In this document: one piece after another, positions 1-8,497 of the stretch
How the letters are laid out: each line of letters begins with the position of its first letter
Numbering within the stretch: the first letter of the stretch is position 1
NCBI GenBank assembly: GCA_027486755.1
Contig: JAIXOM010000015.1
Span: 1 to 57,441, forward strand
Source: Comamonadaceae bacterium
Lineage (GTDB): Bacteria; Pseudomonadota; Gammaproteobacteria; Burkholderiales; Burkholderiaceae_C
Direction: 5' to 3'
Length of the DNA stretch: 57,441 bases
The notes under the pieces: generated by a model
The model's input: only the letters and a program-made list of their open reading frames with translations
Told to the model about the DNA's origin: nothing
The model's database searches: none
Made by a program: the position numbers and the translations under genes

Positions 1-44
1 TCAGCGCTCGGCGGCGCCCTCGGGGAGTCTTGACGCAGCGCTCG

Positions 45-120
45 GCGTGAGAGGGGTATGCCCGGCCGGCGATTTCTGTGTACTCGCAGCATGAGCCGGC
101 CGGGCATACCCCTCTCACGC
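45..120. repeat. Perfect 26-bp inverted repeat (45-70 / 95-120) with 24-nt loop
   Basis: The arm GCGTGAGAGGGGTATGCCCG and the six bases after it (45-70) is repeated exactly in reverse complement at 95-120. A 24-base spacer separates the arms. No T-run follows either arm, so it is not a classical intrinsic terminator, although it could form a very stable hairpin in RNA from either side. A 12-bp direct repeat (CAGCGCTCGGCG) also occurs at 2-13 and 36-47. A second small hairpin, TCAGGG/CCCTGA, lies at 217-234, closer to the motB stop. The stretch 1-264 holds no gene that I can support. The likely role is transcript-end protection or termination after motB; this is inference. Confidence 0.75.
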
Positions 121-264
121 TGGGAGCATCTGCTCAAACGGGCAGCAGGCTCATACGGGCTTACTCACATACACCGCAGCCGATCAAGACTGGCGATTCA
201 GCGTCGATTGAAACGGTCAGGGGCGTCGCCCTGAGAGCTCCAGGCTACCCTCAGCCGCCCGCGC

Positions 265-1311
265 TCAGTCCCGGTGCAGCACCGTCACGCTCATGCGGCG
301 GTTGCGCGGGTCCAGCGGGTCGTTGGGGTTGAACGGCATGGTGTCAGAGACGCCCTCGATACGGGCAAAGCGGGCGCCAGCCACGCCTTGCCTTTCCATT
401 TGCGCGCGGGTGGCCTCGGCACGCTCGGCTGAGAGCGACCAATTGTTACGGCCCTCGGCATTGTTGAAAGGCACCGCGTCGGTATGGCCGCGCACCGCCA
501 GCTTGTTGGGTGTACCTTGCAGCGACTTGGCCACTTCGTTGACCAGCTGCTGGGCGCGCGGCATCATTTGCGTGCCGCCCAGGCCGAACATCGCAAAGTC
601 AGCCTTGTCGATCAGGTCGATGCGCAGACCTTCCTTCTCGCGGGTGAACTTGACCTGATCCTTCAGGTTGGCCAGCCGCGGGTTTTGCTCGATCTTTTCG
701 CGAATTTCCTTTTCCAGCTTTTCAAAGGCTGCCTGGTCCTGCTGCTCGGCCACCGCTTTTTTCTGCTCCTCGCTCATCTTCGCTGGATCAGAAGGGTCCG
801 AGCGTTCGGTGCTGTTGGGGCTGGGATCGTTTTCAGTGGGTCCGCCCTCGGAGCGAGGCGTGACCCGCTCTAGCAGGCTGGTCTGTTTGGTGCTGAAGGG
901 AAAACCGTCAGGGTCAATGATCGAGCGACCGCCCAGGATGCCGTTGGAGCCGGCGAGCTTGCCCATGGTGACATTGCTGACCGAGGTCGGCTTGAAGTAG
1001 TCGGCGATGCTCTTGCGCTGGTCGGCGTTGGTGGCGCCCAGCAGCCACATGAGCAGAAAGAAGGCCATCATGGCGGTCATCATGTCGGCCAGGGCGATCT
1101 TCCACGCGCCACCGTGAGCGCCGCCATGGCCATCGTCTATGACCTTCTTGATGACGATGACAGGCGCCACCGCTGCTGCCGCGGGCTCGCCTTCTGTGGC
1201 CGCAGCTTCGGCAGGCGCGGGCGCCTCGGCCCCAGCCTCAGCCGCGGCTTGGGTAGCTTCCGCGGCCTCTGGTGCAGCCTCGGGCGGTGCGGTGCTCGCA
1301 GCTTCAGCCAT
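265..1311 (-). CDS. motB: Flagellar motor stator protein MotB
   Basis: This is the stator subunit that anchors the motor to peptidoglycan and forms the proton channel with MotA in the inner membrane. It has 348 residues. The core starts with an IVIKK stretch and an HGGAWKIALADMMTAMM segment leading into a single membrane helix. The proton-binding aspartate is Asp76 (LADMMTAMM), equivalent to Asp32 of E. coli. The C-terminal third is an OmpA-like peptidoglycan-binding domain (VRGHTDAVPF, NWSLSAERAEATR). It lies 27 bases after motA in the same direction, with AGGACAAG upstream of the start. The oddity is an N-terminal extension of about 50 residues made almost only of Ala, Glu and Pro, absent from classical MotB; no other Met allows a shorter start. 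The family call is very secure. The extension function is unknown. Confidence 0.96.
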   Translation of the reverse strand: MAEAASTAPPEAAPEAAEATQAAAEAGAEAPAPAEAAATEGEPAAAAVAPVIVIKKVIDDGHGGAHGGAWKIALADMMTAMMAFFLLMWLLGATNADQRKSIADYFKPTSVSNVTMGKLAGSNGILGGRSIIDPDGFPFSTKQTSLLERVTPRSEGGPTENDPSPNSTERSDPSDPAKMSEEQKKAVAEQQDQAAFEKLEKEIREKIEQNPRLANLKDQVKFTREKEGLRIDLIDKADFAMFGLGGTQMMPRAQQLVNEVAKSLQGTPNKLAVRGHTDAVPFNNAEGRNNWSLSAERAEATRAQMERQGVAGARFARIEGVSDTMPFNPNDPLDPRNRRMSVTVLHRD

Positions 1312-1338
1312 GGGTTTTTCTTGTCCTGGGTGCGCGCA

Positions 1339-2202
1339 TTACTTGCCGCGCAGGCCGTCGAAGACTTCGGCGAAGGTCGGCTGGTTGTGGTGGCTGATGC
1401 TCACCCGCGCGCCCTCGATGATCAGCGGCGGCGGATGGCCGTGCATGGTGCCGATGATGATCTGCTTGACCACTTTGTAGATCTCACCCTCGTCGTCAAT
1501 GATCTGCTTGAGTCGGGTGGCCAGGGGCTCGACCAGACCGTAGGCAAAGAACACGCCCAGGAAGGTTCCAACCAGCGCGCCGCCAATCAGCGCGCCCAGC
1601 ACGGGCGGCGGTTGATCGATCGCGCCCATGGTCTTGACCACGCCAAGCACGCAGGCCACGATGCCCAGCGCCGGCAGGGCGCCAGCCATCGAGGCCAGGG
1701 CCTCGGCCGGCTTGAGTTCGCCGTGGTGGTGGGTCTTGATGGCCTGATCCATCACTTCCTCGACCGCATAGGGACTGAGGTTGCTCGATGACACCACCAG
1801 CAGCCGTATGGTGTCGGTCACCAGGTGCAGCAGGCCCTCGTCCTTGAGGATGGGGGGGTACTCGGCAAAGATGGCGCTCGAATCGGGGTTCTCAATATGA
1901 GGCTCCAAGGCCACCGCACCTTCGGCCTTGAGCACCTTCATCAGTTTGGAGACCAGGAAGATCACCTGCAGGTAATCCTCCTTCTTGTATTTGGGGCCCT
2001 TGAAGCAGCGGCCTATGCCTCCGAAAGCGCCTTTGACGATGTCCAGACTGTTGCCAATCAACATGGCGGCGATGGCCGCGCCGCCAATGATGAAAGTCTC
2101 GATGGGAGCGGCCTTGATGATGGGCGCCATGCTGCCGCCGGCCATGACGTAGCCGCCGAACACGCAAACCATCAGAACGACGATGCCTATGATGCTGAAC
2201 AT
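1339..2202 (-). CDS. motA: Flagellar motor stator protein MotA
   Basis: This is the stator subunit that transmits torque to FliG and forms the ion channel with MotB. It has 287 residues, the usual MotA length. Hydrophobic helices are visible at about residues 1-22 and 33-50, with a later pair around the ALASMAGALPALGIVACVLG and LGALIGGALVGTFLG stretches. The large cytoplasmic loop between the pairs carries the charged residues that contact the rotor. The EPLATRLKQIIDDEGE region after the last helix is typical. It is the first gene of a motA-motB pair, separated from fliS by a terminator, so it should have its own promoter between 2203 and 2279. I found no convincing sigma-28 or sigma-54 match there. 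Confidence 0.97.
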   Translation of the reverse strand: MFSIIGIVVLMVCVFGGYVMAGGSMAPIIKAAPIETFIIGGAAIAAMLIGNSLDIVKGAFGGIGRCFKGPKYKKEDYLQVIFLVSKLMKVLKAEGAVALEPHIENPDSSAIFAEYPPILKDEGLLHLVTDTIRLLVVSSSNLSPYAVEEVMDQAIKTHHHGELKPAEALASMAGALPALGIVACVLGVVKTMGAIDQPPPVLGALIGGALVGTFLGVFFAYGLVEPLATRLKQIIDDEGEIYKVVKQIIIGTMHGHPPPLIIEGARVSISHHNQPTFAEVFDGLRGK

Positions 2203-2279
2203 GTGTGTAAGGTCTCGAAGTGCGGATCTACCGGTTGAACGGATGGGTTGGGGTTAACTGTACATCGCAAAACAAAGCA

Positions 2280-2302
2280 AAAAGGGGGCCTTGCCCCCTT
2301 TT
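2280..2302 (-). terminator. Intrinsic terminator after fliS
   Basis: AAAAGGGGG (2280-2288) pairs with CCCCCTTTT (2294-2302) across a 5-base loop. Read on the minus strand, the stem is followed by a T-rich tract (TTTTTGCTTTGTTTTG). It lies between the fliS stop and the motA start, so it should end the fliS transcript and separate it from motAB. Confidence 0.85.
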
Positions 2303-2365
2303 GACACCTGGCCCGGCAAGGGTTCAGGGCTATTTAGCAAAGTCTGTGCCTTGCCGCATTAACGC

Positions 2366-2782
2366 TCAGTGTTGCACAGAGGCGGAACCGGCCGGCAGCA
2401 GGGAGGGGACTTGGCGCCAGGCTTCGCGAACTTCGGTGACCAGGCTGTGCACTTCCTTGAGCGCCTCGAGGTCGTTGTGGACGTTGACATGCAGCAGGCG
2501 ACGCACGATGTAGCTATAGAGTTCATTAAGGTTGGCGGCCAACTCACCCCCCTTGTCCAGGTCCAGAGCGGCTTGCAGGCCCACCACAATACGGCTGGCA
2601 CGGGTCAGGGCCTTGCTCTTGTCTTCAATGGACTGGCGCTCGATGTGGCCGCGGGCACTGCTCAGGCTGTCGATCAGGCCGTCGAACAGCATCTGGATCA
2701 GCTCGACGCGGTTGGCGACTGCCGCTTGGGTGGCGGTGCTGCCGCTGCTGTAGCTTTCGATGGCTTTGAAGTGAACTCGCAT
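2366..2782 (-). CDS. fliS: Flagellin export chaperone FliS
   Basis: FliS binds the C-terminal disordered tail of flagellin in the cytoplasm and keeps it export-competent. The 138-residue length fits the family. Family-typical stretches are LIQMLFDGLIDSLSSARGHI, ALDLDKGGELAANLNELYSY and RRLLHVNVHNDLEALKEV, covering the four-helix bundle. The reading frame stays open upstream to 2854. The ATG at 2782 (MRVHFKAIESY) is chosen because AGGAG sits 8 bases before it and because the extra 24 residues do not look like FliS. A sigma-28 promoter lies about 35 bases upstream. No flagellin (fliC) or cap (fliD) gene is in the window, so fliS appears here as a single-gene unit. Confidence 0.94.
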   Translation of the reverse strand: MRVHFKAIESYSSGSTATQAAVANRVELIQMLFDGLIDSLSSARGHIERQSIEDKSKALTRASRIVVGLQAALDLDKGGELAANLNELYSYIVRRLLHVNVHNDLEALKEVHSLVTEVREAWRQVPSLLPAGSASVQH

Positions 2783-2816
2783 CTGGAAGACTCCTGGTGT
2801 GTGCTGGACCCTCCAA

Positions 2817-2843
2817 AGATCGGCGTGCTCACCAAAAACTTGA
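2817..2843 (-). promoter_or_regulatory. Sigma-28 (FliA) promoter for fliS
   Basis: On the minus strand TCAAGTTT, an 11-base spacer and GCCGATCT match the enterobacterial FliA consensus TAAAGTTT-N11-GCCGATAA at 13 of 16 positions with exact spacing. Transcription would begin around 2805-2810, giving a leader of about 25 bases before fliS. This is predicted from sequence only. Confidence 0.8.
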
Positions 2844-2930
2844 GGCTTTTGCACCCTCTAAATGCCAAGTTTTGTGCTGATTTTTCGCAGGGGCAAGGTC
2901 TGGCCTGCCCTGCGGTGATCCCCTGCCATG

Positions 2931-2954
2931 AAAGCGGCAAGATCTTGCCGCTTT
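2931..2954 (-). terminator. Hairpin after fliA
   Basis: AAAGCGGCAA-GATC-TTGCCGCTTT is a perfect 10-bp stem with a 4-base loop, placed 20 bases after the fliA stop. Only three T follow on the minus strand, so termination may be partial. The rest of 2783-2973 holds the fliS promoter and leader and no gene. Confidence 0.6.
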
Positions 2955-2973
2955 TGCAGGGGTTTTGATCGTT

Positions 2974-3729
2974 TCAGGCGCGCGCGCTGCGGGCGCCGAC
3001 CGGATCCACCTTGAGCGTGGTGCGCAGTTTTTTGACCACCGCGCTGAGCAACTGGCTGACCCGTGATTCGGTCACGCCCAGCACCTCGCCGATTTCTTTC
3101 AGGTTGAGCTCTTCGACATAGTAGAGGTTCATCAGCAACTGATCGCGCTCGGGCAGCTCACCGATGGCGCCGGCCACTGCGCCCATGAATTGGGCGTGCT
3201 CCACGATGGCCTCGGGCTGCTGGCTGGCGTCGTCGGCAATGCCCATGACCTCCTCGGTCACCACTTCCATGGAGTAGGTTTCGAAGCGCTTGGCCTGGCC
3301 TCTTTCCTTTTCGAAGGTGTCGACGTCCATGCCGACGTGCTGGGCCAGTTCGGCCTGGGTGGGCGTGCGTCCGAGTTCGGCGGCCAGCTCGTCGGTGGCC
3401 TTGCTGTGGCTTTTATTGAAGGCCACTGCTGAGCGCGGCAGAAAGGACAGGCGCCTGACCTCATCGAGGATAGCCCCGCGCACCCGCGCATGGGCAAAGC
3501 TTTCAAATTCGATGCCCTTGGTCGGGTCGTAGGCGCGGGCAGCCTCTAGCAGGCCGATCATGCCCACCTGCACCAGCTCGTCGAGTTCCATGAAAGGCGG
3601 AATACGCACCTTCAGGTGCAAGGCCACCCGTTTGACCATGCCCAGGTGGGCCATGATCAAAGCTTCTTCCGAGCCGCCAGCGGTGTGGTTGCTTTGAACC
3701 TGCTCGTAGAGTCGGGTGCTGGCGGCCAT
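2974..3729 (-). CDS. fliA: RNA polymerase sigma factor for flagellar operon, FliA (sigma-28)
   Basis: FliA directs RNA polymerase to late flagellar and chemotaxis promoters. The protein has 251 residues. Region 2 is clear (FMELDELVQVGMIGLLEAAR, then SFAHARVRGAILDEVR), region 3 covers ELAAELGRTPTQAELAQHVG, and region 4 ends with the helix-turn-helix NLKEIGEVLGVTESRVSQL. It lies 14 bases after flhG and is the last gene of the flhA-flhF-flhG-fliA unit, so it is probably made from the sigma-54 promoter at 8498-8512. The only recognisable target in the window is the fliS promoter. A hairpin follows the stop. Confidence 0.97.
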   Translation of the reverse strand: MAASTRLYEQVQSNHTAGGSEEALIMAHLGMVKRVALHLKVRIPPFMELDELVQVGMIGLLEAARAYDPTKGIEFESFAHARVRGAILDEVRRLSFLPRSAVAFNKSHSKATDELAAELGRTPTQAELAQHVGMDVDTFEKERGQAKRFETYSMEVVTEEVMGIADDASQQPEAIVEHAQFMGAVAGAIGELPERDQLLMNLYYVEELNLKEIGEVLGVTESRVSQLLSAVVKKLRTTLKVDPVGARSARA

Positions 3730-3743
3730 GGTGGGGTGCGTGC

Positions 3744-4559
3744 TCAGTGAACCTGACCGACCAGGCGTTCGAGGAAAAACTGCAGACCGCCGTCGGCACG
3801 CTCGATGGGCGGCAATTGGCGGGTGAGTTCGGCCAGGCGGCGGAAATCGCGCGCGCCGGCGCTGCCGGGGGCAAATTCAAGCACTGGCTTGTGTTTCTTG
3901 AGCGCCGACAGGATCAGCTCATCGTGCTCGACCGTGCCCAGGTAGCCGATGCTGCGTCCCAGAAAGCGGGCGCAGACCTGGTTGATGCGCTCATAGAGCT
4001 GCTGCCCCTCTTGCTGGCTGTGCATGCCATTGGGGATGAGGTAGATCTCGTCGACGCCGAAGTCCTGGATCAGCACCTTGATGGTGCCGTAGGCGTCGGC
4101 AATCGAGGAGGGGTCGTCGCGCACGACGATGAAGCGCCGCGGGCAGGCCTGCATGAAGGCCATGACCGGCGGCGAGATGCCGGCGGCCATGTCGACGATC
4201 AGGTAGTCGACCTCGTCTTCCAGGGCGCTGAAAGCCTGCACGATGCTGGCCGCTTGTAGCTGGCTGATGCCGGCCATTTCTTGCATGCCCGAAGCGCCGG
4301 GCACAAGTTTGACGCCCGAGCGGGTGCTGACCATGATCTCGGCCAGGCTTTTCTCGCCGGCCAGGAAATGGCTCAAATTGCTGGGGCAGGGCGCGCCGAA
4401 GGCGATTTGCGCATTGGCCAGGCCCAGGTCGGCGTCAAACAACATCACCCTCTCGCCCTGCGCCTGCAGGGCCACTGCCAGATTGACCGAGACGGTGGTC
4501 TTGCCCACGCCGCCCTTGCCGCTGGCGATGCCGATGACTTGTGTTGCGCGCTGCTTCAT
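3744..4559 (-). CDS. flhG: Flagellar number regulator FlhG (FleN/YlxH), MinD-like ATPase
   Basis: FlhG is a MinD/ParA-type ATPase that, with FlhF, sets the number and position of polar flagella. It has 271 residues. The deviant Walker A motif GKGGVGKTT is near residue 15-23, the FDADLGLAN motif follows, and LIVDMAAGISPPVMAFM corresponds to the Walker B/switch region. The C-terminus (FFLERLVGQVH) could supply the membrane-binding helix. The start codon overlaps the flhF stop by four bases (ATGA), indicating translational coupling. Its presence supports polar flagellation. Confidence 0.95.
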   Translation of the reverse strand: MKQRATQVIGIASGKGGVGKTTVSVNLAVALQAQGERVMLFDADLGLANAQIAFGAPCPSNLSHFLAGEKSLAEIMVSTRSGVKLVPGASGMQEMAGISQLQAASIVQAFSALEDEVDYLIVDMAAGISPPVMAFMQACPRRFIVVRDDPSSIADAYGTIKVLIQDFGVDEIYLIPNGMHSQQEGQQLYERINQVCARFLGRSIGYLGTVEHDELILSALKKHKPVLEFAPGSAGARDFRRLAELTRQLPPIERADGGLQFFLERLVGQVH

Positions 4560-6307
4560 GGGTGGGCGGCTGCGCCGGCTGCTTTCTTGCGTGCGCTGCC
4601 CGTGGACAAGGACGAGGTGCTGCGGGTGCTGGTCTCGGCAGGAGCTTGGACCCCCTTAGCTGCAGCGGCCGGGCTCACCCGCGCTTTGCGGCGCGTCGGT
4701 GCGCTGGTGCTCTCTTCAACGGCAGGTGCTGCGGCCGGCTTGGCCGCCGCCTTGGGTTTGGCGCTGGCCTTTGTTCGGGATTTGGCGGCGACTGGGGCCG
4801 CCTCTGCGCTGACTCGAATCGGCGCTGGCTCGGCGCGAATCACCTTGGGCGCGCTCTTGCCCAGCACCTGTGCGGTGGAGAGGAATGCGGGCAGGCTGGG
4901 TAGGCTGGGCAATTGGGCGATGGCGTCCAGCGTGGCACTCAGACCGCTGCCGGAATTGGCCGGGTCAGGCTGCGCACTGGGGGTCATGAGCCGCGATACA
5001 GACTGCACAGACATGGCCATCGCCTGAGCCACTTGTTGGGGCACAGGCAGGTCGAGGGCGGCGGTCAGTGGGGCCAGGGCCAGGTCCACGAGGTGCTCGA
5101 TAGAGAAGTCTTGCATCAGGTCGCTCAGGCGGCTGCCGCAGCTGGCCCCTGCAATCGACAGATCATTATCACCGAGGAACTGCAGCAAGGACCAGGGAGA
5201 GCTGGCCTCATCGATCTTGGTCAGCAGCAGGCTGCGAAAAGGCAGGCCCAGGCCCAGCACCCTTTGCAGGGTGGCGCTTGAAGCATCGGCGGGCAGCACC
5301 GCGTGCGCCTGGCAGGTCGGCGCCTGCGCCAGGATCTGCGTCACATGCTCGGGCATTTGCACGCCGGCAGTGTCGATCAACACCAGGCGGCGGCTGGACA
5401 ACTCATTGACCAGCAAGCGAAGGTTTTGCGCGTCGCTGGCACGAAAGGCGTCAATCCCCAGCTGCGAGGCCAGCATCTGGGTCTGGCTCCAAGCGCCGGC
5501 GCGCACATCCTGGTAACTGATGATGGCCACCTGCTCGCAGCCGGCCTGAGCGCCCAGCTGCGCCAGCCGGGCGGTCATCAGGGTCTTGCCAGCGCCGGAC
5601 GGGCCGGCCAGCAGATGCAGGCCTTGGGCGGGCAGGGCGGCAAGCGGCCGCTGCAGGTGATGGCAGAGCTGTTCGCGCATGGCCTGCAGGCCTTGCTGGG
5701 CGTCGCTGCACTGGCTCAAGCTGTCCAGCAAGAGGGTGCGCAGGGCGCCTGGCAGGCCCGCTTCCTGCAGCGCCTGCACCAAAGGGGTCACAGCAGGGGC
5801 GAAATGAACCTTGGACTGCCAGGCCGAGCTTTGCTGGCGCATGCGAAATTCACGGCGCAGGGCGGCGATTTCATCGCGCACCAGGTCCACGATCTCGCGG
5901 CTGCGCAGGTAGTCGCGCGCATCCTGTTCGGCCGTGCTCGTGGCGAGCGCGCTTGCCGCCGGGGCGGCTACAGCGGCCGGGGCCGCAGCCACCAGGCTCA
6001 CCGGCTCTGCGCTGATGTTCAGGCTGGGCTCGGAGCGGGTCTGGCTGGCCGCGTCCAGGGTTTGCCGAAAGCTGCTGGCTGCAGGCACAGTGGTTGGAGC
6101 AGGGCTGCTGCTGGCGACGCTAGAAGTTGTATCGGCCTTGCCCATCGCCGCCGGCGTGTCGGCCTCGGGCACTTCGATGGCCACCACCAGTTCGGTCTGG
6201 GCGCCAATTTGATGGTTGGAGATCACCAGCACGTCGGGGCCATAAGTCTGTATGGCTTGCTCCATGGCGCTGCGGGTGTCGCGGGCGAGAATACGCTTGA
6301 GTTCCAT
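4556..6307 (-). CDS. flhF: Flagellar biosynthesis GTPase FlhF, with long C-terminal tail
   Basis: FlhF is an SRP-type GTPase that marks the cell pole for flagellum assembly. It has 583 residues, longer than usual. The N-terminus (MELKRILARDTRSAMEQAIQ) is typical of FlhF. The G domain runs from about residue 225 to 410: P-loop GPSGAGKT with Lys241, SYQDVRAGA, LIDTAG and LLTKIDEA. After the G domain comes an unusual extension of about 165 residues, rich in Ala, Pro, Ser and Lys with runs such as KASAKPKAAAKPAAAPA. FlhF proteins normally end just after the G domain. The tail looks disordered and basic, so it could contact membrane lipids, nucleic acid or a polar landmark; that is speculation. 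The P-loop has Ser and Ala where Thr and Val are common. Confidence 0.94.
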   Translation of the reverse strand: MELKRILARDTRSAMEQAIQTYGPDVLVISNHQIGAQTELVVAIEVPEADTPAAMGKADTTSSVASSSPAPTTVPAASSFRQTLDAASQTRSEPSLNISAEPVSLVAAAPAAVAAPAASALATSTAEQDARDYLRSREIVDLVRDEIAALRREFRMRQQSSAWQSKVHFAPAVTPLVQALQEAGLPGALRTLLLDSLSQCSDAQQGLQAMREQLCHHLQRPLAALPAQGLHLLAGPSGAGKTLMTARLAQLGAQAGCEQVAIISYQDVRAGAWSQTQMLASQLGIDAFRASDAQNLRLLVNELSSRRLVLIDTAGVQMPEHVTQILAQAPTCQAHAVLPADASSATLQRVLGLGLPFRSLLLTKIDEASSPWSLLQFLGDNDLSIAGASCGSRLSDLMQDFSIEHLVDLALAPLTAALDLPVPQQVAQAMAMSVQSVSRLMTPSAQPDPANSGSGLSATLDAIAQLPSLPSLPAFLSTAQVLGKSAPKVIRAEPAPIRVSAEAAPVAAKSRTKASAKPKAAAKPAAAPAVEESTSAPTRRKARVSPAAAAKGVQAPAETSTRSTSSLSTGSARKKAAGAAAHP

Positions 6308-6322
6308 AGGTCACCTCAGAGA

Positions 6323-8422
6323 TTACTTGGCCGGATCGGCGTGCACGGTGTGGATCACTTTGACCATCTGGTCTTCCGGGATCTCGCTGTAAGAAAGGAT
6401 GGTCAGGTCAGTGACCCGAAAGCGCGCTGCCTTGGACAGCCATGGCCGGATCGAGGGCGAGACCACCAGCACCGCCGGGTGGCCTTGCTCTTCGACCGAG
6501 CGTGCGCCCTGGCGCAGGGCGGCAAACAGACGCTCGGCCAGGCCGGGCTCGAGCACCATGGGTTGGCCGGGCTGGCTTTGCTGGATCACGTTGTGCAACA
6601 ACTGCTCCAGGCCCGGGTCCAGGGTGATCACCGACAGGCTGTTGTTGTTATCGAGCAGGCTCTGGCAAATCATGCGGCCCAGCTTGGGTCGGATCAGGGT
6701 GGTGAGCAGCTCCGGATCTTGCGTGCGGGCGGCCGATTCTGACAGCGCCTCGACGATGCTGCGCATGTCGCGGATCGGTACGTTCTCGCTGAGCACGTTT
6801 TGCAGGGTGCGGGTGATCACGCCCAGCGCGAGCTTGCCCGGTACCAGGTCTTCCACCAGCTTGGGCGAACGTGCGGCCAGCTTGTCCAGCAGCTGCTGCA
6901 CCTCGTCGTGGGAGAGCAGGTCGGCGCAGTTGTCGCGCAGCACCTTGTTGAGGTGGGTGGCCACGGCGGTCGCTGCGTCGACCACGGTGTAGCCCAGGGT
7001 ACGGGCATGGTCGCGCTGGGACGGGTCTATCCAGACCGCGTCCAAACCAAAAGCCGGCTCCTTGCAGGGCGTGCCTTCCAGGGGGCCGTAGACCTGGCCG
7101 GGGTTGATCGCCATCTCGCGGCCGACCTTGACCTCGCCGCGGCCGCGCACCACGCCCTTGAGGACGATGTGATAGGAGTCCGGATCGATGTTCAGAGCGT
7201 CGCGGATGCGCACCGGCTGAATCAGAAAGCCCAGCTCGGCCGACAGTTTTTTGCGCACACCTTTGACACGGGCCATCAGCTGCCCGCCAGTGTCGGGGTT
7301 GACCAGGGGGATCAGGCCATAGCCGATTTCCAGGCCAATCAGGTCGACCTGATCGACATCGTCCCAGTCCAGTTCTTTAGGGGCTTCCGGGGCCAGCGCG
7401 GCGGCCTGGGCCACTTCCTGCGGCGTCGGTTCGGCATTGCGTTTGAGCACCATCAATCCCAGGCCGGCGGTGGCTGCGGCCAGCGTCAGAAAGACCAGAT
7501 GCGGCATGCCTGGAATCACGCCCAGGATGGCCAAAAAGCTGGCCGAGATGAACAGGGCCGAGGGGTTTGCCAATTGAGAGCTGGCCTGCTCGGTGGTGTT
7601 CTCCGAGGTGTTGACCCGGGTGACGATGATGGCGGTGGCCAGCGACAGGAACAGGCCCGGAATCTGGGCCACCAGGCCGTCACCGATGGTCAGAAGGGTA
7701 TAGATGCGGCCAGCTTCACCGATGGGCATGTTGTGCTGCATCACGCCGATGAGCAGGCCACCGATGATGTTGATCACCAGAATCAAGAGGCCAGCGACCG
7801 CGTCACCGCTGACGAATTTGGAGGCACCGTCCATGGAGCCGAAGAAGTCTGCCTCTTGGGACAGCTCCTCGCGCCGTTTTTTGGCCGTTTCCTGGTCGAT
7901 CACGCCGGCATTCAAGTCGGCGTCGATGGACATCTGCTTGCCCGGCATCGCATCCAGGGTGAAGCGGGCATTGACCTCGGAGACGCGGCCAGCGCCCTTG
8001 GTGACCACGATGAAGTTGATGATCATCAAGATCATGAAGATGATGAAACCGACCAGGTAGTTGCCGCCGATGACAAAGTGGCCGAAGGCGGCGATCACCT
8101 GACCGGCGGCTTCTTCGCCCTCATGGCCATGGACCAGGATCACCCGGGTCGAGGCCACGTTCAGGGCCAGCCTGAGCATGGTGGCAAACAGCAGCACCGA
8201 TGGGAAAGATGAAAAATCCAGTGGCTTGCGGGTGTTGATCGCAATCAGCACGATCAGCAGGCTCGAGGCAATATTGAAGGTGAACAGCACATCCAGCAGC
8301 CAGGCCGGCAGTGGCAGCACCAGCATGGCCACGATCAGCAGCACCAGGGCCGGAATGCTCAGTCCGGCCATGCTGACCTGGGTCAGGCTCTGTCGGAGGT
8401 TTGACAGCGTCAAGGTGCTCAT
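6323..8422 (-). CDS. flhA: Flagellar export gate protein FlhA
   Basis: FlhA is the nonameric inner-membrane ring of the flagellar type III export gate. Its cytoplasmic domain docks chaperone-substrate complexes. The length of 699 residues is normal. The N-terminal half has about eight membrane helices and includes the conserved stretch SSFPSVLLFATMLRLALNVA. The cytoplasmic half contains the expected IGLEIGYGLIPLV region and ends in a conserved-looking C-terminus (QMVKVIHTVHADPAK). It is the first gene of its operon, transcribed away from fliK, with a sigma-54 promoter 76 bases before the start. Confidence 0.98.
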   Translation of the reverse strand: MSTLTLSNLRQSLTQVSMAGLSIPALVLLIVAMLVLPLPAWLLDVLFTFNIASSLLIVLIAINTRKPLDFSSFPSVLLFATMLRLALNVASTRVILVHGHEGEEAAGQVIAAFGHFVIGGNYLVGFIIFMILMIINFIVVTKGAGRVSEVNARFTLDAMPGKQMSIDADLNAGVIDQETAKKRREELSQEADFFGSMDGASKFVSGDAVAGLLILVINIIGGLLIGVMQHNMPIGEAGRIYTLLTIGDGLVAQIPGLFLSLATAIIVTRVNTSENTTEQASSQLANPSALFISASFLAILGVIPGMPHLVFLTLAAATAGLGLMVLKRNAEPTPQEVAQAAALAPEAPKELDWDDVDQVDLIGLEIGYGLIPLVNPDTGGQLMARVKGVRKKLSAELGFLIQPVRIRDALNIDPDSYHIVLKGVVRGRGEVKVGREMAINPGQVYGPLEGTPCKEPAFGLDAVWIDPSQRDHARTLGYTVVDAATAVATHLNKVLRDNCADLLSHDEVQQLLDKLAARSPKLVEDLVPGKLALGVITRTLQNVLSENVPIRDMRSIVEALSESAARTQDPELLTTLIRPKLGRMICQSLLDNNNSLSVITLDPGLEQLLHNVIQQSQPGQPMVLEPGLAERLFAALRQGARSVEEQGHPAVLVVSPSIRPWLSKAARFRVTDLTILSYSEIPEDQMVKVIHTVHADPAK

Positions 8423-8497
8423 GGCGATCGCTTTGTCGGTTTGGAAAGGCTGTGAGGTCGGTTTTTGCGGTTTTCAGGCCGCGCTCGGACAGGTTTC

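Noticed and set aside
1..60. End of a minus-strand gene with stop at 1-3
   Set aside because: The frame has no start codon or recognisable product and passes through the inverted repeat.
2783..2854. Longer FliS start
   Set aside because: The extra 24 residues are not FliS-like and overlap the sigma-28 promoter; the downstream ATG has a good AGGAG.
2849..2868. TTGGCAT...TGCAA upstream of fliS as a sigma-54 promoter
   Set aside because: GG and GC are 12 bases apart instead of 10.
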